From contig JAZRTK010000019.1 of the NCBI GenBank assembly GCA_045651985.1, forward strand, positions 1-16,759: 16,759 nucleotides of DNA, read 5' to 3'. The notes below the pieces were generated by a model that worked only from the letters and a program-made list of their open reading frames with translations, ran no database searches and was not told the origin of the DNA. A program made the position numbers and the translations under genes. Of the stretch, positions 12,609 through 16,759 are shown one piece after another (position 1 is the stretch's first letter; each line of letters starts with the position of its first letter). This stretch comes from SIG710 sp045651985. Its GTDB lineage: Bacteria; Bacillota; Clostridia; Oscillospirales; CAG-272.

Positions 12609-13011
12609 GAGAGTTAAGTACCGTCGCGTACAGCGCGGAAGACTTAAGGGTAAAGCACTTCGCGGCAACAAGGTGACCAACGGTCAGTATGGTCTCGTTG
12701 CTCTCGAGCCCGCTTGGATCACAAGTAATCAGATCGAGGCAGCCCGTATCGCTATGACAAGATACATCAAGCGTGGCGGTCAGGTTTGGATCAAGATTTT
12801 CCCCGACAAGCCCATCACAGAAAAACCCGCTGAGACTCGAATGGGTTCCGGTAAGGGTTCTCCTGAGTACTGGGTAGCGGTTGTTAAGCCGGGCAGAATC
12901 ATGTTCGAAATGGACGGAGTTGCCGAAGAAGTTGCCAGAGAGGCTATGCGTCTCGCGAGCCACAAGCTGCCTATCAAGTGCAAGTTTGTTCGCCGCGCTG
13001 ACGAGAACTAA
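12595..13011 (+). CDS. rplP: 50S ribosomal protein L16
   Basis: A 138-residue protein starting MLMPKRVKYRRVQRGRLKG, the invariant L16 N-terminus. A longer frame opens at 12568, but its extra nine residues match no L16 and lie inside rpsC, so I start at 12595; the ATG at 12601 is an alternative. The RBS is the G-rich GAGGGGGG (12579-12586). ETRMGSGKGSPEYWVAVVKPG is the loop near the A-site tRNA elbow. L16 is a late assembly protein that organises the A site. The 14-nt overlap with rpsC implies coupled translation. Confidence 0.96.
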   Translation: MLMPKRVKYRRVQRGRLKGKALRGNKVTNGQYGLVALEPAWITSNQIEAARIAMTRYIKRGGQVWIKIFPDKPITEKPAETRMGSGKGSPEYWVAVVKPGRIMFEMDGVAEEVAREAMRLASHKLPIKCKFVRRADEN

Positions 13012-13030
13012 TGCGGGGAGGTAATAAGCT

Positions 13031-13219
13031 GTGAAGATTAAAGAAATCAGAGAAATGACTCCCGACGAGCTTAATGCTAAGCTTAAGGAGCTGAAGAGCG
13101 AGCTCTTCAACCTCCGTTTCCAGCACGCGATCAACCAACTTGACAACCCGCACAAGATTGCCGACGTCAAGAAGGATATCGCCCGTGTAATGACGATTCT
13201 TCATGAGAAGAACGCTTAA
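13031..13219 (+). CDS. rpmC: 50S ribosomal protein L29
   Basis: A 62-residue two-helix protein with the typical pattern MTPDELNAKLKELKSELFNL followed by NPHKIADVKKDIARV. The start is GTG, chosen because GGGGAGG lies about 8 nt upstream and the resulting KIKEIREMT matches the usual L29 N-terminus. L29 lies next to L23 near the tunnel exit. The gap to rplP is 19 nt. Confidence 0.96.
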   Translation: MKIKEIREMTPDELNAKLKELKSELFNLRFQHAINQLDNPHKIADVKKDIARVMTILHEKNA

Positions 13220-13235
13220 AGGGAGGTAAAAAGTC

Positions 13236-13496
13236 ATGACAGAAGAAAGAAATCTTAGAAAAACCCGTGTGGGTCGCGTTGTAAGCAACAAGATGGACAA
13301 GACTATCGTCGTTGCCATCGAGGACAACGTAAAGCACCCCGTATACGGTAAGATCATTAAGCATACCTTAAAGATCCATGCTCACGACGAAAACAACGAG
13401 TGCAACATCGGTGACAAGGTAAGCGTAATGGAAACAAGACCTCTCTCAAAGACTAAGAGATGGAGACTCGTTTCTATCATCGAAAAGGCTAAGTAA
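13236..13496 (+). CDS. rpsQ: 30S ribosomal protein S17
   Basis: An 86-residue OB-fold protein; the block RKTRVGRVVSNKMDKTIVVA followed by HPVYGKIIKHTLKIHAHDE is diagnostic, and METRPLSKTKRWRL closes the fold. It is a primary 16S rRNA binder that helps early small-subunit assembly. RBS GGGAGG; it follows rpmC by 16 nt. It is followed by an 89-nt gap, longer than the operon norm. Confidence 0.97.
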   Translation: MTEERNLRKTRVGRVVSNKMDKTIVVAIEDNVKHPVYGKIIKHTLKIHAHDENNECNIGDKVSVMETRPLSKTKRWRLVSIIEKAK

Positions 13497-13585
13497 TTCG
13501 CCTTTTTAGACCAACATCACATCAAACATTAATGCGAATATAGTACGTACGGATAAAACCGTGCCGAAAACAGGAGGACGCAAAA
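13497..13585 (+). other. 89-nt rpsQ-rplN spacer
   Basis: No gene. One modest stem, GTACGG/CCGTGC (13547-13552 with 13559-13564, one U-G pair, 6-nt loop), lies just upstream of the rplN RBS AGGAGG (13572-13577). TATAGT at 13539-13544 has a poor -35 (ATCACA, 13516-13521) 17 bp upstream, so an internal promoter is possible but weakly supported. Confidence 0.35.
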
Positions 13586-13954
13586 GTGATACAGCAACAA
13601 ACACTTATGAAGGTTGCCGATAACACCGGAGCTAAGGAACTGATGTGCATTCGCGTGCTTGGCGGTACAGGCCGTCGCTACGCTAACATCGGTGACATAG
13701 TTGTGGCCTGCGTAAAGAAGGCTGCTCCCGGCGGTGTTGTAAAGAAGGGTGAAGTAGTTAAGGCTGTTATTGTAAGAAGCGTTAAGGGCGTTAAGCGCGC
13801 TGACGGTTCCTACATCAAGTTCGACGAAAACTCCGCGGTAATCATCAAGGAAGATAACACACCTAAAGGAACCCGTATTTTTGGCCCCGTGGCAAGAGAG
13901 CTCCGCGACAAGGATTTCATGAGAATCCTGTCCCTCGCTCCCGAAGTACTTTGA
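13586..13954 (+). CDS. rplN: 50S ribosomal protein L14
   Basis: A 122-residue protein, the exact usual length. The start is GTG, giving MIQQQTLMKVADNTGAKE, the invariant L14 N-terminus; the internal ATG at residue 8 would remove it. RBS AGGAGG lies 8 nt before the GTG. Later blocks SYIKFDENSAVII and GTRIFGPVARELR are as expected. L14 contacts L19 and the ribosomal silencing factor RsfS site at the subunit interface. It begins the spc half of the cluster. Confidence 0.98.
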   Translation: MIQQQTLMKVADNTGAKELMCIRVLGGTGRRYANIGDIVVACVKKAAPGGVVKKGEVVKAVIVRSVKGVKRADGSYIKFDENSAVIIKEDNTPKGTRIFGPVARELRDKDFMRILSLAPEVL

Positions 13955-13972
13955 TATAGGAGGTAATATACA

Positions 13973-14290
13973 ATGGAAAAGAAGATGCATGTTAAGACAG
14001 GCGACACCGTTGTTGTTATTTCCGGTAACTCCAAGGGAACAAAGGGCGAGGTAATCGCCGTTTCCCCCAAGGAGGGCAAGGTAATCGTTAAGGGTGCCAA
14101 CATTATCCACAAGCACGTTAAGGCTCGCCGTCAGGGCGAGACAAGCAGCATCGTTGACGCTGAGGGCGCAATCTATGCATCCAAGGTTCAGATCTGGTGC
14201 TCCAAGTGCTCCAAGGCTACAAGAGTCGCTCACAAAATGAACGGCGACAAGAAGATCCGCGTTTGTGCAAAATGCGGCGCAGAACTTTGA
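13973..14290 (+). CDS. rplX: 50S ribosomal protein L24 with C-terminal zinc ribbon
   Basis: A 105-residue protein. The N-terminal KOW motif is KTGDTVVVISGNSKGTKGEV (8-27), and NIIHKHVKARRQGE (43-56) is the typical rRNA-binding continuation. The C-terminus carries two CxxC pairs, C76/C79 (WCSKC) and C98/C101 (VCAKC), a zinc ribbon present in only part of the family. L24 is one of two initiators of large-subunit assembly. RBS AGGAGG (13958-13963) is 9 nt from the ATG; the gap to rplN is 18 nt. Confidence 0.97.
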   Translation: MEKKMHVKTGDTVVVISGNSKGTKGEVIAVSPKEGKVIVKGANIIHKHVKARRQGETSSIVDAEGAIYASKVQIWCSKCSKATRVAHKMNGDKKIRVCAKCGAEL

Positions 14291-14308
14291 TTGAGGAGGT
14301 AACTTAAA

Positions 14309-14851
14309 ATGGCAAGACTTAGAGATTTGTACAAGAATGAAGTTGCTCCCGCTCTCATGAAGAAGTTCGAATTCAAGAGCCCCATGCAGACCCCCAAGCT
14401 CGACAAGATCGTTATCAACGTCGGCGCGGGTGATGCAAAGGACAACTCAAAGGTTATCGACAGCGTAATCGCTGACCTTACCCTTATTGCCGGCCAGAAG
14501 GCGGTTCCCACATACGCAAAGAAGTCCGTTGCGAACTTCAAGCTTCGTGAGGGAATGAAGATCGGTGCAAAGGTTACTCTCCGCGGCGAGACAATGTATG
14601 AGTTTATGGACAGACTCTTCAACTTCTCTCTCCCCAGAGTTCGTGACTTCAAGGGTATCAACCCCAACGCATTCGACGGCAGAGGTAACTACTCCCTCGG
14701 TCTCAAGGAACAGCTTATATTCCCCGAGATCGAATATGACAAGGTAGACAAGATCCGCGGAATGGATATCTGCTTTGTTACAACAGCGAAAAACGACGAA
14801 GAAGCAAGAGAGCTGCTGACCCTTATGGGCGCTCCCTTCGCTAATAAGTAA
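14309..14851 (+). CDS. rplE: 50S ribosomal protein L5
   Basis: A 180-residue protein of normal length. LDKIVINVGAGDAKDN, GQKAVPTYAKKSVANFKLREG and the near-C-terminal FDGRGNYSLGLKEQLIFPEI are the L5 hallmarks. L5 binds 5S rRNA with L18 and contacts the P-site tRNA T-loop. RBS GAGGAGG; 18 nt after rplX, 14 nt before rpsN. In Escherichia coli S8 represses the spc operon at the rplE start; no comparable structure is obvious in this short gap. Confidence 0.98.
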   Translation: MARLRDLYKNEVAPALMKKFEFKSPMQTPKLDKIVINVGAGDAKDNSKVIDSVIADLTLIAGQKAVPTYAKKSVANFKLREGMKIGAKVTLRGETMYEFMDRLFNFSLPRVRDFKGINPNAFDGRGNYSLGLKEQLIFPEIEYDKVDKIRGMDICFVTTAKNDEEARELLTLMGAPFANK

Positions 14852-14865
14852 GGAGGCAACAGAAA

Positions 14866-15051
14866 ATGGCAAAGAAGTCTATGATTCTCAAGCAGCAGAG
14901 ACCTCAGAAGTTCTCTACAAGAGAGTACAACAGATGCAAGATCTGCGGCCGTCCTCACGCTTACCTTCGTAAATACGGCATCTGCCGTATCTGCTTCCGT
15001 AATCTCGCTTACAAGGGCGAAATTCCGGGCGTAAAGAAAGCAAGCTGGTAA
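14866..15051 (+). CDS. rpsN: 30S ribosomal protein S14, zinc-binding type
   Basis: A 61-residue short-form S14 with four cysteines: C24, C27 (RCKICGR) and C40, C43 (ICRICFR), spaced C-x2-C-x12-C-x2-C, the zinc-type (C+) form usual in Firmicutes and Actinobacteria. MAKKSMILKQ and the end IPGVKKASW are also typical. S14 is in the small-subunit head. Zinc-limited bacteria may carry a second, cysteine-free copy elsewhere; that cannot be judged here. RBS AAGGAGG. It is followed by the 155-nt structured gap. Confidence 0.98.
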   Translation: MAKKSMILKQQRPQKFSTREYNRCKICGRPHAYLRKYGICRICFRNLAYKGEIPGVKKASW

Positions 15052-15206
15052 TTTAATTTATCAAACTTGGCAGTTTTTTGAAAACTCCAAACTATCGGAA
15101 GGAAAATCAAGAGAAGCTCCGCTTCCCTTGGTTTTAACCACCGATCAGCCGCCGGACAGAAGCCGGCAGCAAGAATTTTTAACTTGCATAAAGGAGGATT
15201 TTTACT
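15052..15206 (+). promoter_or_regulatory. Structured rpsN-rpsH intergenic RNA, four hairpins
   Basis: Four consecutive inverted repeats fill this 155-nt gap. H1: TTGG-C-AGTTTT / AAAACT-CCAA (15067-15077, 15081-15090). H2: ATCGG/CCGAT (15094-15098, 15141-15145) outside AAAATCAAG/CTTGGTTTT (15103-15111, 15127-15135, one U-G) and GAAGC-TCC-GCTTC (15113-15125). H3: GCCGG/CCGGC (15151-15155, 15163-15167). H4: GCAAG/CTTGC (15169-15173, 15183-15187). The RBS AAGGAGG for rpsH starts 4 nt after H4. No strong U tail follows H2 or H3. An autogenous S8-binding site is one possibility (inference). Confidence 0.55.
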
Positions 15207-15605
15207 ATGCAAATGTCAGACGTTATTGCCGATATGCTCACCAGAATCAGAAATGCGAACGACGCAAAGCACGCAACTGTTGACATCCCGGCATCCAACA
15301 TGAAGAAGTCCATTGCCGATATTCTTGTAAACGAGGGCTACGTTAAGTCCTATCAGGTGATCGAGGACGGCAAGCAGGGCGTAATCCGTGTAACTCTCAA
15401 GTACACAGCAAACAAGCAGAAGGTTATTCGTGGCCTTCGCCGCGTTTCCAAGCCCGGTCTCCGTATCTACGCAAGCTGCGAGGATATGCCCAGAGTTATG
15501 AACGGTCTCGGAATTGCTATCGTTTCCACATCCAAGGGCATTATGACCGACAAGCAGGCTCGCAAAGAGAATGTTGGCGGTGAAGTAATCGCCTTCGTAT
15601 GGTAA
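15207..15605 (+). CDS. rpsH: 30S ribosomal protein S8
   Basis: A 132-residue protein. SDVIADMLTRIRNANDAKH is the conserved N-terminus and TSKGIMTDKQARKENVGGEVIAFVW the diagnostic C-terminus. It starts at 15207 (MQMSD), 9 nt from RBS AAGGAGG; the ATG at 15213 would be 15 nt away. S8 binds the central domain of 16S rRNA early in assembly and is the known autogenous regulator of the spc operon in Escherichia coli, which makes the structured RNA just upstream of this gene notable. Confidence 0.98.
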   Translation: MQMSDVIADMLTRIRNANDAKHATVDIPASNMKKSIADILVNEGYVKSYQVIEDGKQGVIRVTLKYTANKQKVIRGLRRVSKPGLRIYASCEDMPRVMNGLGIAIVSTSKGIMTDKQARKENVGGEVIAFVW

Positions 15606-15626
15606 TAAAAGCGGGAGGTAATTAAA

Positions 15627-16166
15627 ATGTCAAGAATTGGAAGAAAACCCATTGATGTTCCCGCAGGCGTAAAGGTTACTCTCGGTGAAGGCAATAAGCT
15701 CACCGTTGAGGGAAAGCTGGGAACACTTGAGCAGACCTTTAACACACGTATGACAATTAAGATCGACGGTAACACGATTATCGTTGAGCGTCCTACCGAC
15801 GAGGCAGAGGACAGAGCTATCCACGGTCTTACACGTACACTTATCAACAACATGGTAGTGGGCGTTTCCGAGGGCTACTCCAAGACTCTTCTTATCGTAG
15901 GTGTAGGTTACAGAGCTCAGAAGCAGGGCAAGGTCCTGAATCTGAACCTTGGCCACAGCCACCCCGTAACTTTCGAGGATGGCAACGGCGTTACCTTCGA
16001 GACACCCGACTCCACAACTATCGTTGTAAAGGGTATCGACAAGGAAGTTGTCGGTCAGATTGCTGCAGAAGTTAGAAGCAAGAGACCCCCCGAGCCTTAC
16101 CTTGGCAAGGGTGTTAAGTATGCTGACGAGCACATTCGTCGCAAGGCCGGAAAGACCGGTAAATAA
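15627..16166 (+). CDS. rplF: 50S ribosomal protein L6
   Basis: A 179-residue protein with the two tandem L6 alpha/beta repeats. MSRIGRKPIDVPAGVKV opens it; GYSKTLLIVGVGYRAQKQG (about 89-107) starts the second repeat, and RPPEPYLGKGVKYADEHIRRKAGK is the conserved C-terminal signature. L6 lies near the GTPase-associated region and the sarcin-ricin loop. RBS GGGAGG; 21 nt after rpsH, 19 nt before rplR. Confidence 0.98.
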   Translation: MSRIGRKPIDVPAGVKVTLGEGNKLTVEGKLGTLEQTFNTRMTIKIDGNTIIVERPTDEAEDRAIHGLTRTLINNMVVGVSEGYSKTLLIVGVGYRAQKQGKVLNLNLGHSHPVTFEDGNGVTFETPDSTTIVVKGIDKEVVGQIAAEVRSKRPPEPYLGKGVKYADEHIRRKAGKTGK

Positions 16167-16185
16167 TTGAAAGGAGTGGAATGTA

Positions 16186-16545
16186 ATGGTTTCAAGAAAA
16201 GACAGTAACAAGGCTCGTCTCAAGAGACATCTGAGAGTCAGAGCTAAGATCTCCGGTACAACTCAGAGACCCCGTCTCGCAGTTTACCGTTCCAATGCCA
16301 ACATCAGCGCACAGATCATCGATGATGTGAAGGGCATCACATTGGTTTCCGCTTCCACCCTTGAAAAGGTCTTTGAGGGCATCGGCAGCAACAAGGAAGC
16401 AGCAAAGAAGATCGGCTTGACAATAGCCGAGAGAGCAGCCGAAAAGGGTATTACCGAGGTAGTATTCGACAGAAGCGGCTATCTTTACCACGGACGTGTA
16501 TCGGCACTGGCTGACGGCGCTCGCGAGGGCGGCCTTAAGTTCTGA
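16186..16545 (+). CDS. rplR: 50S ribosomal protein L18
   Basis: A 119-residue protein. RLAVYRSNANISAQIIDD (residues 30-47) is the L18 core, and VVFDRSGYLYHGRVSALADGAREGGLKF the conserved end. With L5 it loads 5S rRNA onto the large subunit. The N-terminus is basic and likely disordered until bound to 5S rRNA. RBS AAAGGAG. A 67-nt gap with a hairpin follows before rpsE. Confidence 0.98.
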   Translation: MVSRKDSNKARLKRHLRVRAKISGTTQRPRLAVYRSNANISAQIIDDVKGITLVSASTLEKVFEGIGSNKEAAKKIGLTIAERAAEKGITEVVFDRSGYLYHGRVSALADGAREGGLKF

Positions 16546-16612
16546 TTTGTCGGTTTGTACACTGTTCAAAACAATTTGAAAAAAGTTTGAACATTCTTTA
16601 AGGAGAAAAAAC
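16546..16612 (+). other. rplR-rpsE spacer with an AT-rich hairpin
   Basis: TGTTCAAA (16563-16570) pairs perfectly with TTTGAACA (16586-16593), an 8-bp stem with a 15-nt loop. It lies 6 nt before the rpsE RBS AAGGAG (16600-16605). It is weak in GC and has no clear U tail, so it is unlikely to be a full terminator. Confidence 0.4.
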
Positions 16613-16759
16613 ATGGCTAGAAATTTTGATCCGGCAACTCTTGACCTTCGTGAAGAGCTTGTCACATTAAACCGTGTTTCCAAGACCGTTAAAGGTGGTC
16701 GTATCGCAAGATTCGCAGCTATCATGGTAGTCGGTGACGGCAATGGTCACGTAGGCTAC
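16613..16759 (+). CDS. rpsE: 30S ribosomal protein S5 (5' part, cut by the window end)
   Basis: 49 codons are visible, starting MARNFDPATLDLREELVTLN and continuing with RVSKTVKGGRIARFAAIMVV and GDGNGHVGY, the double-stranded RNA-binding N-terminal domain of S5; KGGRIARF is its signature. S5 helps shape the mRNA entry channel and decoding accuracy. The N-terminus before the conserved part is short. RBS AAGGAG is 7 nt from the ATG. The rest lies outside the window. Confidence 0.96.
   Translation, partial: MARNFDPATLDLREELVTLNRVSKTVKGGRIARFAAIMVVGDGNGHVGY

Noticed and set aside
13516..13544. Internal promoter between rpsQ and rplN (ATCACA-17-TATAGT)
   Set aside because: The -35 matches only 4 of 6 positions, the -10 is imperfect and there is no TG extension; too weak to annotate.

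Overview
The window looks like a chromosomal segment of an anaerobic Clostridia-type Firmicute, probably an Oscillospirales-like gut organism; this placement is my inference. It rests on strong AAGGAGG-type ribosome binding sites, a zinc-type (C24/C27/C40/C43) ribosomal protein S14, the Gram-positive order of the S10-spc ribosomal genes, a CofE-like protein of a form I associate with clostridia, and many hairpin terminators with U tails. I see no rRNA, tRNA, CRISPR array, transposase or integrase.

Left part (1-1124): a cluster of short palindromes and repeated motifs (1-266) lies beside a compact divergent cassette. Two tiny, overlapping XRE-type repressor genes read leftward and a 109-residue SLOG-fold (DprA/LOG-like) protein reads rightward. 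The 109-bp gap between them holds both promoters and two related operator-like dyads, so the repressors very likely control themselves and the SLOG gene.

Middle part (1134-7838): an M20 metallopeptidase gene converges on a CofE-like (F420-0:glutamate ligase family) gene, with a shared bidirectional terminator. The CofE-like gene is divergent from a two-gene phosphate unit, a PiT transporter followed by its DUF47/PhoU-like partner. A second bidirectional terminator separates that unit from a leftward 715-residue lipoprotein with four regularly spaced Asp-boxes (BNR, sialidase-type propeller). Four of the promoters here share an extended -10 (TGG followed by TATAAT or TAAAAT).

Right part (7986-16759): a strong promoter starts the S10-spc ribosomal protein operon: rpsJ, rplC, rplD, rplW, rplB, rpsS, rplV, rpsC, rplP, rpmC, rpsQ, rplN, rplX, rplE, rpsN, rpsH, rplF, rplR and the 5' part of rpsE, which runs off the end. 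Most genes are 14-21 nt apart or overlap. The exceptions are structured gaps: a ~330-nt leader before rpsJ, 110 nt between rpsJ and rplC, 89 nt between rpsQ and rplN, 155 nt between rpsN and rpsH, and 67 nt between rplR and rpsE.

The best candidates for something undescribed are the rpsJ leader and the XRE/XRE/SLOG switch. The leader has a closing helix at its 5' end, a branched domain, and a terminator hairpin with U5 that is mutually exclusive with an upstream hairpin: the layout of a transcription attenuator for the whole operon. The chain of hairpins between rpsN and rpsH is a second candidate for autogenous control.
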